A DNA stretch of 64,000 nucleotides from Ptychodera flava (lineage: Eukaryota; Hemichordata; Enteropneusta; Ptychoderidae). Position numbers and translations under genes: made by a program. The first letter of the stretch is position 1. Each line of letters opens with the position of its first letter. The notes under the pieces are model-generated. The model saw only the letters and a list, made by a program, of their open reading frames with translations, was not told the DNA's origin and searched no databases. The stretch spans positions 35,301,276 to 35,365,275 of the forward strand of contig NC_091946.1 in assembly GCF_041260155.1 (NCBI RefSeq), in the 5' to 3' direction. Positions 40,953-55,900 of the stretch are shown here, piece after piece.

Positions 40953-43900
40953 TCATTTAAAGAGTGTGTTGGAAACCATCGCTGCAATGACGGTCATCAG
41001 TGAAATAATAATTCCGTTTCCGTGCAGCATTCCTGGAGCTGAGTCCGGAGGGACTGTCTCTGTAGGGACTGTGGATCCAATGACGTCAAAACTTACAGTA
41101 CAGCCAGAGTAAGATTGAGGATCTCTGTCCAGCAAGGTGCTGATTGCGTCACCATAGTGACAGATACTGTAAGCCCCACTTCTGGCGTCCGCTGGTATGT
41201 CCCATATGATTTCAGCCACACTAGATCCAGTGCCTGGAACTCCTATCAACGGCAGCGAAAAGTTCTCCGGGAGTGAAATATTCAGAGTGGGTGACTCGGG
41301 TGGGTCGGGTACTGGAATGAAAGGCGGCAGATTTGGAATAATCTCTCTGAGTAGATCCAACAAGTCCCTGGCATAACGCCTGGTTTGTGACAACCAATAG
41401 AATCTAAAAAATACAAATACAATGTTAGACCTCTTTAAGTTAATACTGAGTCACTACTATAATTTGAACATGGTGTGACAGTGTTTCGGACTTAGATACG
41501 TGTAGATATCGATATTGAAAGTGTAAAATCCAAATATGGAAAGATTGAAAATTGCTAACGCCTCACGGAATAAAGCAAGAAACGGATGACGAACTGATAA
41601 CGAAAATGCAACTTTTCTCCCAGTGTTTAATAGTAAGATCGTCATGTTTTACCTTGTGCACCAATCAGCATCAGTGTAAACTACTTCCCAGTCAAATTGT
41701 TCGGTGGCCCTCCTGACCTCTAGATAAGTATCCTCCAACTGTATGCGAAATAATGATACAGCTGCGTTACTGGATCACAGAGTTTTCAGGAAATTTTAAC
41801 GTACAAATGCCAAGACAGATAATTCTAAATTAATTCAAGAACGGCGTTGTATCATGTGATGTTCATATCCACTGGAAACTTCTGTGCGTCTGGTTTAATT
41901 ATAGTCTATGACGCCTACAGACCAGAAATGACAAAATGCAGAAGGGAAGCCCGCTGAATTGGATGTCTTACAAAAAATTCTATAATCGACAGTTGAAATA
42001 ATCACCCACCTTAAGATCATTCCTCGGATTGCCGGCTTGAAAACTGACATTTACACGGTCACCCTGAAAGAAAAGAAAGCATTTCAGCCATTTGCTTTTG
42101 AGGGCGTGGGTCTTTCTGAGAAGTCAGTCATTAATAATCAATCACCTTTATTTTGTAATATGGCGAACTGCATTAAAATAATTGAAAATAAAAGCTATAC
42201 GCTTACAATAACAACTTAAAAAAGAAACGTAGAATCAGCTACACTTACACAGAAAATAGCTAAGAAACAAATGATTTCAAAAGACGAGTTTTAATGTATA
42301 TGCAGGCCGATTCCATATATGATGGTTCTAAATTCCATAGACGGGATGCACGACTCGCAAAAAGCCTTGCCAGCGTAGTGTATTTTCGGTTGGTTTGTAT
42401 AGATTGGTACAGCTGGAATATGAGTGTAGTAAGTTGTCAGTCCTGTGCATTGATATTAATTCACTATATCACTCACAGCGTTATATGTAGCTTCTGGTTG
42501 ACGCAACACAGTTCCAAAATCGTTGTCGTCGTTATCGTCGATAAAGACAGGAAACTGAATTCCCCAGAGAATTCCATCTTTGTAGAAATTTGGCGGGTTG
42601 GGACCAGACGGCAGACTTTCATCCTACAAAGAATAATTTCGATCACAGAATGATGAAGATGAGAATGGTTAGGCCAAAAAATAAACTGTGCTGTTCCGAT
42701 AACATGGTTTTCAAAAGTAGGGTAGGTAGGTCGGCAGGAATTTTTTTCCCAAATATTTTTATTTTTTAATTATGCATTTTTCAGAGTTTCAGGGCAGTCA
42801 AATACTTGCCACATTTCCAGAAAAATGTATCGTACATATAAAAGCAAAACAACCATATAAGACATCCCCTTTCAAGCAAAAATCAAATGCAAAATAACGA
42901 ACACGTGATTTTACGGTTTTTTTCTTTCTTTCTTTACTTCCGTGTTTACGTAGCTCTAAAAAGTTTAGGGTCGGCAGATAAAAAATAGGGTAGGTCGGTT
43001 TATCGGAACAGCACATTTTGTTTGGTTCGGCCTTATTTAAAGATTAAGAAATTTGCCATTGGCCAGTTTGCCATAAAGTTTCTATCAAAAGGTTATGTTT
43101 GTTTACCATGTTGATTTCATCGGCGACGACCACTGTATTGATTTCTGAGTTCTCGATTATTTGGTAGTGCCTTGACTTGGTTATATGGTTTATGTCACCA
43201 TAAAGACAGCTGTAACATAAGCTGTTGGATTTTTACGTTGAATAATCATACACAAATATAAGACAGAGAAGGAGGGACATGCGCACTTCTTTACCTTTGC
43301 AATTGCTTCAGCTAACAAAGCGTATTGTTGTTTGTAGGCGTGACCTGTGTGCGGACCGTATATCATAGACGCGGCCTCATACCTTTGAATCTGTAAGAAA
43401 ATAACATTGTATTTTTATTTATAACTTTGCGCAGTTAAGGTAGAGCTGCATGTTGCCAACACAGTTTTTTAAAAGCATTATTTCTCATCAAAGATGAGAA
43501 GGAAACTCCCAACACTATATATTTTCAATAAGCAGAGACTCTAAAGTTTAGTATGGTAGCAGTAGTTTACTCGAAGGATGAAGTGGGTGTATATTTGGGG
43601 TAAAATACCTCAATTTTGGTATTAATGATAAAATGAAACAAGAGTACATGTAGAAAAAAACGACTATTTTATTTTGCATTATCTATCCTCATTCTAAAAT
43701 GTCATTGGTTGAAAGACTGACACTAAAAAAGACGATTAAAATCATGATTAGCAAAATCAATACCTCTTACTCAAAATGTAAGAACTTTATTGCCAAATGT
43801 TATATAACATTAGAAAGAAAATAATGTGAAAATTTCAGAAAATTTGACCCAGCCAGAGTGGAGTTACATTCTTTGGAAATCTTGACATCGGGAGAAAAAA

Positions 43901-46900
43901 GAAGCCAGGAAATCGGATGATTTACATAAATTTGCATAAATGAACACTTCTTTATCAAGCAACTTACGACTCCTTGACAAGCTCAAAGGTGAACCCAACC
44001 AGTATTTTAATCTTGGGTTAATAAATTAATCAAAAATGAATGAATATTTGCAAAAAGTGATTTTTGAGCAAAATATGCGCTGTTGGCAGCAGCGCCCCCT
44101 TAAATCAATCTATGATGTAAATTTATTTATTACACATACGCTTCATATTCATGTTCTGTTTAATAGTAACTTTCAAGTTGTGTTGTTGAAACCATACAGT
44201 AAAAGAACAAATCGCTTTTATAAGACATCAGGCGACACATGCAATGATTTTGATAATAGTATATGAAGTATTTCACTTTACATTCGCTACTTTGCCATGT
44301 GAAAATATTATTAGGTTGTTTGGGTTTTGTTTGCTCTTATACAGGGGGTCACTGCATATCTCATAAAGCTGAAGAGGCCTGCCACATTCATAGGTACGTG
44401 TACAGTAATCCTACATTGTAAGTATCAAACGTTATTTGTCACAGTCTACAGAAAAATAATTTACGAACTTTGCTCGTCATCCTTCCAGAATTATCAGAAA
44501 TTGAAGAAAATTACCTGATACTCCTCGTAGGTCACAACGTAGTGTGTATAGACATTACAAAGTCCTGCGATCACAACTTCAGTTTCTTCAGGAAAACCGT
44601 TGTCAACGAAAGTCTGGCAAGATTGGCAAGTAGAAAAGATTAATGAGTTACGCAAGCATGACTATTTTGTCGCCAAAATCTCCTCAAATAATATTGGTAG
44701 ATACATGCACGTTTTCACGGTAGTATGGGCCTTGGAGACAGATATTCGGACTCTCTGACTTTTACAATACTTTTCTCATCTGCCTCTTGTCAAAGCTCAT
44801 TTTGAAGCTCTTGGAGCAAATTGAGTTATCAACGTCTCGTTTTATGACAGTCGAAAATATCTTTTTCCCTTGTAGTTAACACTGGGATGGCGGCCATTTT
44901 GTCTCTTGTACTAGAATTTGCACAGTCAAGTGACTCCAAAACTTTTATTCTTGAATTTCAAAGAGAATGGTTAAAAGTTTCCTTGAGTAAAGTTTAAGGG
45001 AATGTGTAAGTCTTTAAGCTTCGAGGTGCACACTACCTTAACAGGAAACATTATAACATTGGGAAAGGAAGCATTTTTCCGGCATCTAAATGTTTGTTTT
45101 TGACATCAGATGCTTTCGACCACACCTAGTAAAGAAAGTTTTCTCGCCATGATTTGAAGCAAAACCGTCCGCTGCAGTCAGAGCTTCCCTGACGGATGCT
45201 TGCGTGGAACTTTCTAGTTTTAACCCTTTCACCGCAATGATTTAGCCCAAATCCACTGTTATCCAGGAGGATTGTTATCAGTGATTCTTTAATCCGGGTA
45301 CCTGTGCACAGGGGATAGGGGTGAGCAGGTTAAGAAGATGGCAAAAAACAATAACCTACCTGTTTGATCGACTCTCTGAGTCGCCTTCCTGCCATTGTAC
45401 TACAGAGGAACAAAAGATCGTTAATAAAATGCCTAAATATGTTCTTACAATGTTCTACATGACATTTTCTCATCTGTGACAATCGTCTCAAGACGAATTT
45501 CACCCCAGGCTCTGAACTGAGACACAACTTTAGTGATTTTCCCAATTACTAGATTTTATTCAACAGAAGCAAAGACAAGAAAAATTAGAATCAGGGAAAC
45601 TGGTTTCTGCAAGCGATACTGAATTTTTCGATATAGAACCACAGTGTTTTGGATCAAATAAGATGGTAATCACCTGTATTCGGCTGGGACTGCCAGAATA
45701 ACAAAACTTCCAATGGTAAGTATCTGTGTATCAACGATAGTTGGATGCCATTCCCAAGTGCTGGTTGCCTGTAAAATATACCAATCAACCCGTGATGTTG
45801 AAAAGTGTTTACTAAGTAACGTCTTTGTTTACAAAGGTCTACAAAGTAACGTCGGTGTTATAAGCAGTACTGAGGTATGAGATGACACAGGATTATCCGA
45901 CTTGGCTTTTAGCTATAGCCCTGTGTTCAGTTTCCAGAAATCCCATGCATACATGCATTTCTTCTTATAAAATGTTTTACTCGACAGTAAAAACGAAACG
46001 CTTAGGTAGGTGACAACATTGTAATTTCCTTAAAAGTGTACTTATTTTGTTCAGAGTGGAGGAACCGTAATGAATTGAGAATTTTCTTTAATCGCATGTA
46101 AGAAGCAACTCTACTCGATATTTAATATACGTTATCGTCTTCGTGAGTTCTCGCCGATAAAAGCGCAGCTTCCAGACTTAAAAGTCACGTGTTTGCTTTT
46201 TTAATGGTGAATCTTAAATTTGCCAGATAATTATATTACTATTTGCTAGATACACTTATCCTACGGTCGAAAGAACAGATAGTACTGGATTTTATTATTA
46301 CCTCTCCTGTCGGTAAAAGGATTGGCTTTGGCTCATGGCAGTCCATCAGTTCCTGAGAGGGTTCCATGAGAAAATCACGAACGCTATCCCAAAATGGATC
46401 TCCAGTCGTATCACCTGTGATAAAGAGACAGCAATGCACAATCTGCTACTTCTTCGTGAAATGAAGCAATTAAGTGTGAAAACTATGCTGCTTGAAATCC
46501 GTCTTGCGATGGCTGTTGACTGGAAAAGAACATGTGTTTTGCGATACCAGTCCTATAGTTAGCACCACTTTATCTTTTACAGTGGCAGCAATATCTTGCT
46601 CTTATTTCGATGTGCTATCGTAGCACTCATTGAAGCGATTTCAACCTTGACTTTGACTTGGGTCTTAGTAATGGACAACATCGATGGGTTTAGGTTACCA
46701 TTTTATGGCATGGCACTAGGAACTTCTAAATACTTGGTGGGTTATATCATTTTATTCTCAGGCTAATTCGCAACGATTCTAGGGCGATTACCATGGATAT
46801 TTAGCAACCGGAAACTCACTCTAATCCCCATCCCAAGCCCCCACTGTCCGGGCGTAACAGTCGTAACACACACGAGGGATTTGGGTTAGCTAGAGTTAAA

Positions 46901-49900
46901 TTCACAATAAGTTACCCCCTCCTAGCTCACCAACATGGTACACCTACAAACCGTCACGTACTCTAACCCTGTCCTTGACCCAATCCCAAACTGACGAACT
47001 GGGAACGTTCGGTTGGTAAAAATCCATGCATTCACTGTCCTGATACCCTTACCACGTCTACAATGTGTAACAGCTTATTTTATCATCAATAGCCCGGCAG
47101 TATTCATGACATCTGTCCTTCGACTTTTATCAATAGACATTTCACGTTCGGACAAAACTTACGATCAACACGATTTTCACAAGTAGCAACTATTGAACCG
47201 TAACTTGTGCGAAATTCTGCATGCGTTCTTACCTTGCGAAAAGTTGAAAGCTCCCGGTCCATCAATGGTACCGGCCGCGAAACTGTATCCCATCGCTGGT
47301 TTACAAGTCTTGATTTTCTGAAATTGAAATCAACACAACAATACAATTGGTATGATGAATCGAATTTTCACTCGTTGAACTGGTCAGATCTCGATCTCCG
47401 TGACTCACAGCAAACTGCCACTCAGAGATGACATACGTAATATTCGATGGTTTCTAACGTTTTTGAAAGTCATTGTATTTTCATGTTTATTGCCATCAAC
47501 CATTTTCGTGCATCCCTGAATGACCTTACACGCTGTTTTATTTTTCATTTAATGACAAATTTATGGATCCTCTTTCAAATATAAAGGATTATAAAAAGAC
47601 AATGTCAAATCTCAAAAATCACGAGTTTGTATCCAGTTGACCATTTCAAATGAAAACAGACATGAAAACTTACTTCGCCACCGTCAAGTTCAACCTCGTA
47701 GTCACTCATATCAACATACTGGTGTCTAAAATCGACTTTCCCCTTCAAAGCGGTAGTTGCACTTTTGTACAATTCCTACAAGAAAGACATAGAAAGACAT
47801 CACAGGCATCATAAAGGTAATGGTATAGGTCTTTGGATGTGCTGATTTCTTTTCTTTTACATTTCTCCCCTGAATCAGAGTCCAACTGACAAGTCGTACT
47901 TTGAAGACTTGGCGGAAAGCGAAGCCATAGACTTCAATTGTTGTGATAGTATCAGCATGACTTACATCGAGTGCTGTAATATCAATCAAGACACGGATCA
48001 AATCCAACCATTGGCGACCTTTACTCACTCTAACCATGTACCAGATTTAGCTATAAGCGTCAGTGTTAAAGCAAATCACCTCCTTCCACGTCATTTTTAA
48101 GATGAAAGCCGCAATATGCTGCATTTCCGACGGGACGGAAATGTTTCCAATATCATAATAAGATCTAGAAGGTGACTAATAACGTGCAATTTTCAGCCGA
48201 ATAATTACTCTGTAATTCCGATGATTATTTATGCGTAGCAGTAGAAAGGAATCTCTGTTTGTAAAATCTGTTGTTAGGGATGGTGAACAGTTTTCCTCAG
48301 AAAGCAAACTTCGGTAAACTTTTATGAATATCCGGATTTATTTACCATTGCCTTGTCATATTGTTTTCGTCCGTTGATCTCTGTGCTTTCAAAAATATCT
48401 TCACCTTCTCCAAAGGCAACACACACATCCTGAAAACAAATATATCTGTGACATCAACATTTTGCTGAAAACCCTTTTTGTAAAACCATACTGCCGCGTA
48501 ATGATTTTCTTTTATTCATATTTACACGATGACGTCAAAAAATTAGATATTACAATGATAGACCCTCGAGAAAAACTCGAGGGTCTATGTTACACTGTTC
48601 AACACCTTGTTGTATGAAACTTCCTGGAATAGTGTGCGATTGACGAGATATACTGTGCGAGTATGCCTCCTAAGATGGCCATCTCTGCTGCTCATACTTG
48701 CAAGATAAGCAGGGGCAACTGTCACTTGACTTTTTGTTGTTTGTTTGTTTGTTTGTATGTTTGTTTGCTTGTTTGTTTTTTAATACCATAACCTTTGTTG
48801 GACAGTCTGCAAGTTGGTTGGGTGACGTTTCTCATTGACAATGAATTGAATCTTTGGTGGAATAGTCTGGAAAACCTGGCGCGGGTGTCAGGTTCTCCAA
48901 CGAAGGCAAATTTATAGCTATAGGTTCTGAGATGTTAGAGTAGATCTGAGAGACGGTAGAATAAACTAGGCGGTGCTCGTTGGATAGCCTGCCACAGCAA
49001 AACCAATCTTAAATACCGCTGTTAAAATCCACTGCAAACCTATCATTTTTACGACCAATTGAAAAGTAATGTCTTAGGAGGGAAATCAGAGTGGCGTGTT
49101 GTGTGGGGTCTTGTTCGAAACCACTGACCATATATAGATGGCCTTGCAAGTCAAGTTCATTGGTGTTCCTACCTGTCCAGGACACGAACTCGTCTGGTAA
49201 TCACACTCGCTACCTTCTCCAGCATCTAAGCAGTGTGGGTCTTTGATGTTGGGTGTGACGTCACCGTTGTTGCTCTGAGCAAAAGCTGCCACAAACGAAC
49301 CCTGTGTTTCAAGAGTAACAGAACGAATTATGTATGTATATACCTATATTTATCTTGTCTCGATACATTGCACAAATGAATATGAGAAATGGATTACTTT
49401 GTATTTGATATGCGCGTCGGTTGATTAAGTGACGTACATACACAATACACAATTATGTTGTATTCATTTTGATTGGTTGGAGACTGAATCATAAAGATTA
49501 CAATTTTGATGCCGAGTGATCATCAGTATTTTTTAATTGTATTGTTGGTTTTGCTTACTGGGTTTCTCTGCCCGACGAAGAGGTCCTGGTGCACCTAGAC
49601 TGAAAGATCCGCCGATCGAGGACGCTCCCTACGCTCCCTAGCTCCTCTTACGGGAGGAGCGTAGAAAGCGCCCTCGAGCGACGGATCTTCCAGGCTATGG
49701 AGCACCCTACAACGCAAAATCAAACGAATGGCATCAAACGAATGGTAAACAATGTCTAAAACATTTGAGGTAACTTCAAACCTTTCCAGGTCTAGCGCCA
49801 TCATTGAAGTCTTGTTCCATAAGGTAGGAAGCGTAGCCTTTGTTATCTCCGCTGATCAGGTGATTGGTGCGGTTCATACTGGTCGTGTGGACTGCAAACC

Positions 49901-52900
49901 ATCTGTCACGTGATTTGAAAACAACAGATAACTTCAGACGGCCCCAGTGATGCGATTTTTCACAGCTCTTTTCATGGCATTAGTTTTGATCAAGTCTCTT
50001 CATGATGACTATTTTCTAAAGAGGTATATGGTTTAGGCTATCAAAATAACTACTGTGTCATCCCTATTACATTCTCTCAAAATCAGGGTGGGTAGGTCGG
50101 GATATTGTTTTTCCAATTCAAAATTCTTAAAATTGCAGTTGTTTAAAACAGTGTACAGTAGCGGTGGATAGTTCCTTTATAACATGTTTTCAAATTGGAT
50201 AGTGTTGTAATGTCAAAAGACAAGACTAGTGTTCATGTGTATGATACTATCAAAACTGTACTAACTCATCATTATTCTTCTACAGAAAAAGATTTACTAT
50301 GAGTTGTGTTTGTCAAGTAAAGATTTACGTAGCATAATTTTACGGCAATTACTAAAAGTTACAACTTTTTGTGTCAGGTAGGGTGGGATATGGATCGACT
50401 TATCCAAATCAGGTTGTCAAGGTCGCCGAATAAATCAAACGCGTGGTATACCAGGCGGTAACATCGCCAAGAATTTGCTACTAACCTTAATGTGTTTATT
50501 GGACTCGCCGTTATCTGAAACACGATGTATTTCGACCTTCAGACTATGTATTGTAGATAATTATAACTAGGGCATCGCTTTGTTTGGGTCACAATACAGA
50601 CAATACTCACTGTTGTCCGTTCAGTTTGGCTCTATTTCTGTCCGTGAACATCACGTTTACTGACCTTTACTCGACCGAGTTACTTTTATTATGTGTCGTT
50701 ATTATGAAAACTGTGTGAACGCTAATTTTTTATATTAGTGTTCATCACTCTGAGCTCCACTGGTTGGTTAACATGATGTATTTAAGCAATAAATCACACC
50801 AAGCGACGGTATACCAGATTTTGACCGGTTCATATGTCGCGAGTGCAAAGATGGAGTGAACGCGTCGAATTCGAGTGGTACACCCGTTGCTGAGGTGATT
50901 TTGCTATTACATCATTATATTAAATTGAAATTATGACTTGAAACGTCAAAAAGGGAATTTTTCTTCTGCCGAGAACTCGTGTCCGTTCCAACCGTGCTAT
51001 ATTGCGAATATAGCACTGTTATTTTCACGTCTCGACCAATCAGAGCGCAGTATTTGCGCAACTCCTAATAAAATCTTGGATTGGTCAACCAGTCAATAAA
51101 ACCTGTAAATGTCCAACGTTATTGACGACTGAAATGTCGTCGGGACTAGATTTCAAGTGGTTGTATATTTTATATGGTACAGTGAGTTGTCCATATTATT
51201 ACTTTGTAAGAAAATATACTCGCTGTAACTGCCTTATGGAACTAACACACTCAAAAGATTTTCATCCAAGTAACAGCTATAGCGCCTTTGATAAACGTTT
51301 GAATTCATAGCCATCCGGCAACCAAATTAGCTGATAATTTTGGGAAATGCAATGACAGATAACAGATAAGTATTTATGACGATGATATTTGAATTTAATT
51401 AATTAATAAAATGATCTTTGAATTTTATAATGATATTCACTTTAATAAATATCGTATTTGACGAAATGACGAAAGAAGAAATGATTGGTCTCTTACGTAA
51501 TGGCGCCAAGGTCAGTCCCGTCTTCGGCAACAAACTTGAGCAAGGTCATGGTCTTGTCAACCTCATGTTCATACCTGTCACAGGTGAACAAAGTAAACTA
51601 TAGTGACGTATACGTCACTGATATTGAGTGTCACGGAACCATACGTATCTACACGCAAACATCTTGAAGTTAGCCGTATTCCTTTCCAGTATCGCTAAAA
51701 TCATTTAAAGCTCTATACAAATGAAACATTAATTTTTGATGGGTACGTTAACAGCAAAGTTTCGTTCGTGCTGATAGAGAGGGAAAGATGATTCCAAAAG
51801 TATGTATTTGGCAGTAGGGTGGGAAAAGTTAAGAATTGTGATGTGTATTTGAACCAGCTATTCATGGAAAATGTAGAAATTGACACAATGGAAACAAACA
51901 AACGTCATCGAATATCACTTGCTTTCATGACTTGGACCTTTGACACAGTGACCTACCTGTCCCTTTCTTCCTTTGGGTTGGCTTCATAGGCGTACGGACT
52001 TCTATTCCTGTTGGCCCAGTGTTTGTCAACACCACTCGGGTCAACAAGTTCACCTCTGTTACTGTAGATGTAACCTGCTTGTAGATTTTCATGGGCTCGT
52101 TCGATGCTCTGCAAATACAAGATGATGAAGGAGATAATCCTGTTGACATGGTTACATTGCGTTTCAATTGCATTCAAATTGTCTCCATCTCTATGTTAAC
52201 TATATGCGGAAAACAAATTCGCTTTGCCCGAAATAAGACGGTGAAAACTTTCCTTTGTAGAGCTTCAAAATGAGCCCATACAAATGGCACATCAGAAAAA
52301 AATTGTAAGAATTTGAGAGTGACAATTTCAGTCCCCGCATTCTATTCTTAAGCGAGTTCAAGAACAACTGCGAACTTTTTATACGATTTTTTTCTATCAA
52401 TACCAACATTAAAACTACCCCTAATCCCAACTCTAATCCTTTTCAAGGTTCGATTTGATGTGTTTTCCCTGAAAGTCCCCAAATTAAATTAATTTCAGGT
52501 ACATGGTTCTAAAGGAAGTCTAGTATAATTATCATTTTGCATTTGTTTTTGTGTTTGCGTTTTTTTCGAGGCCATGTAAATCTAATGTGCTTCTATTCGG
52601 CATTACCGTGGCTATTATTGTTTTACAGTTTGTTTTTGTTTTTGTCTTGTTTGGACTATTTCATTTGTAAGTATAAGACAATGCGACTGCGTCTGCGTGG
52701 GATATGTTGTGTGTACGTTTGTGACTTTTTTGGATGTTTTAGTTCATTTAACATTCGTTTTGTTACCTTTTCTACTCCTTCAACGATGGCTAAGAAGCTG
52801 TTTTCCATGAACCCGAGTGAAGTGATATCATAGAGGAGGTATTGCTGGTATCCGGCTGGTCCAGAGTGAGTGTGTTGGCCGCTGAAGGCGATGTTCTGGT

Positions 52901-55900
52901 CGTTGTACATCCCTGGATATTTCTCCTCTAGGTTTTCTATCACCTAAAGAATATCAAATTCAAGTGTTATCTTTGATGCTCCACTTGTTGTAACTTTCTG
53001 ATGTATTTTTCCAACGTTTTCCCTGTTTTCGTAAGATACATTTTTTGTTCTACTGTCAAATCGTGTCAAAATGCCAAGCGTTCAATTTATCATCGCAATG
53101 TTCGATTTATTACTGACAGTTATAGTTCTGACAGGAATCCATTTGTCAACAATGACATCAGATGTTGTATTCATTGCACCGTGTTGAGTTTGTTCCAACA
53201 TACTCAAGCGAATGCGCCCCGGGGACAGATATTTTGACTCTAAAACTTTAACAATTCTTTTCTGATCTGCCACTTGTGAGGGCTCATTTTAAAGATCTCA
53301 GAATAAGAAAATTGTTACCGTCTTAGTTTTTCGAAAGTCAAAAATCGTATTTTTCCCCATATAGTTAACACATGGATGGAGGCCATTTTGAATCTCAATG
53401 GTAAATGTTAAGTAATTTGTTTCTCTTGTACCAACTTTGCACGGTGACCACTGATTTCAATTTTTGATTTGGTAATAGAATACTGAAAGTCATGAGGAAA
53501 AATTTGAGCAAAAGATAAAGTCTTTCAATTTCGAGGCGCATACTACCTTAAGTGAGAAAAATAAGAATTTGTGATTGTTTTCTGGAACAGAAATAATGAA
53601 ATCATAAGCTACAGATATAAGAAAGACAAGCTGAATTTGGTCATTAACGTGGACAATAAATGACAAAATTGGTGATCTTTCTTGCTTAAATATACAGGAC
53701 GTGACATTGATTTATCACAAAAGACCTCATACCTGGAGTTTGACGATCTGTGCACCCATGGCGATGTCGGCGCTGACGAACACGAATCTATTTGAGTCGT
53801 CATCGTGATCTGCTACGATGTAGGCACGACTGAACAGCCGCTGATGGATTCCTTTGGTTGTCTGGGATGGAGTAGCATAGCCCATCTGGAGAAAGCACAA
53901 CACACAAGTAGGTATGTCACTTTTGGGGAAACAGTCTCATTTCATGACGTTTGAAGTTCAAAAAGTACAAACGCTTGATGAATTTTGTATTGCCTGTTTC
54001 CAAAAAATGTTTTATTATACGGTATGAGTAAATCACATAGGTACATAATATGAATACTTCATGAGAAATAAAAACATACAGTAGCTGGTATGAGTCGAAT
54101 CTTCTAATTGGTCAGAAATTTTCAAGACCCATAGCCCATCAGGCTAAAACAATCTGTATGTTGTTTCTGGTATTCCGTGAAATGAATTGTTCTAATGGCT
54201 TAAAGGGCCAGTAGTTGCAACTTTTGTTGTTTAGCAAGTTCTTTTTTCTACTCTCCAAAGTATGTTGAAACTTATATTATTTAGCTTGTTAGTACAGCAA
54301 AACTGCAGTAAAATACGCTCTTGCCGTTTGCATTTGAATTCCGGTCCGGACCAGAATTCACTTGTCAACAATATATACAATGCAGTATATATGTACAGGC
54401 TGAGCTTACGAACTAAATATTGTGTATCGGGGAGTAGAACAAGAAGCTGTAGTTGCATTTAAACAAAAACAGTATAAAAATCATAAAAGTTATAGCTACT
54501 CTCCTGAAACTACTTTGAATTATATATTTAGTTTTCTTCTTGCCGGCATAGCTGTAAATATAGCACATACACTACATTGCTGAAGACTTCACCCGCTGCA
54601 AACAATTGATATTTAGGTATTGACGGGTTATAGTAAGAAGACGGATGACTAGCGTCTACAATGTTTCCTCCGTATAATTAGTACCACAACTTCCCCAAAT
54701 TCTTTTCTGTTGCATTCATTCCGTATGTCATGAAAATAGTAGTTCACGTTATGGTAATAACAGGTTTAAATCATGAAGAACGATTCTGGATCAACCGATC
54801 AACTCACCATGTTGGTTTCAGCGGCTGGGCCAGTACAATCGGCGATACCGACGCCAATCTTGTAGAGATCCCCGCCATTGTCAACCTTAGCTCCTATTAT
54901 CATTAGACGAAATTATGATTGATATAAAGCATAGAGTTCATGAGTGTGACATAAAGTTAAGGCACTTGCACCACATCGGACATCCTGATCTTGTACGTAT
55001 ACGTTACAGTTTATCGTTGATCACTGGACTAACCATTATGGCTGATCTTATAGACGTCAAGATTATTTGGTAAACTTTGTCAGCAATATGATAAATTTAA
55101 CGACGTTTGTTCTATGTATGAAGAGGAGATATCGAAATCAATTTGTAACAATTAAAGCGAATGAACAATTTTGTTTTTTTGCACAAGAAGAAGTTTTCGG
55201 GCGCAAACAAGCCATTTTCCTTCTGACAGATTGTGACACTTACAAAGGAACCACACTAAAGTTTAGTACGATTTACCATTTTGTAGTTTGGCAATCGGCC
55301 AATTTATTATTCATCTAGATAAAAGGTGAAAGGTTATGAATTACGCAACATGAGAAGGTTGACGTGAATATTGTTTCGTAAAGAATGTATAAAGTTCAAA
55401 TTTTACGAAACAAATATTGAGTTACATATATTATTGCTAACGATTGGCTTCAATCGACAGAGAAATTTGTGCAAAATGTTATTGAAATTAATAGAAAAAG
55501 TTATGTATAACAGTGCAAAGTATTGCTTCATCAGACAAGAGCGATTCTAGTCATAGAGCATAGGAGAAGATAGGGATCTATGCCCTATGGTCAACAGAAT
55601 GATATTGTAAACACTAAAATTACTAAAATATTAACTTCATATGATTATGCGACATCATGTAATTTCCACCAGAGCCCTCAAAAGAATTCGAAATACAGGA
55701 GCCACAGTAAAGAATAAAAAAACAGCACTAAGGAAACACTAAATAAACATATGGATGAAAAATAAAATGTCAAAGACAATAACAGAATAATACAGATCAG
55801 AGTCTTCATTACGATATTTCATGAAAATATAATCGTTTACTTCTGATTCAAACGTCGAAAAAGCTTCACAATATCGAATGAATGGGGAAACAGAATGTCA

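Noticed and set aside
43083..43150. Possible extra ceramidase exon with a splice-like CCATGTTGATTTCATCGG
   Set aside because: The flanking exons join in frame and reproduce the continuous family sequence without it.
48558..48588. Perfect hairpin resembling a bacterial terminator
   Set aside because: It lies within an intron of a eukaryotic gene and lacks a T-tract; a tiny transposon is a better reading.
50083..50420. Possible third family C element (AGGGTGGGTAGGTCGG near the left, GGTAGGGTGGGATATGGATC near the right)
   Set aside because: Only short segments resemble the family and no ends or TTA flanks could be placed.
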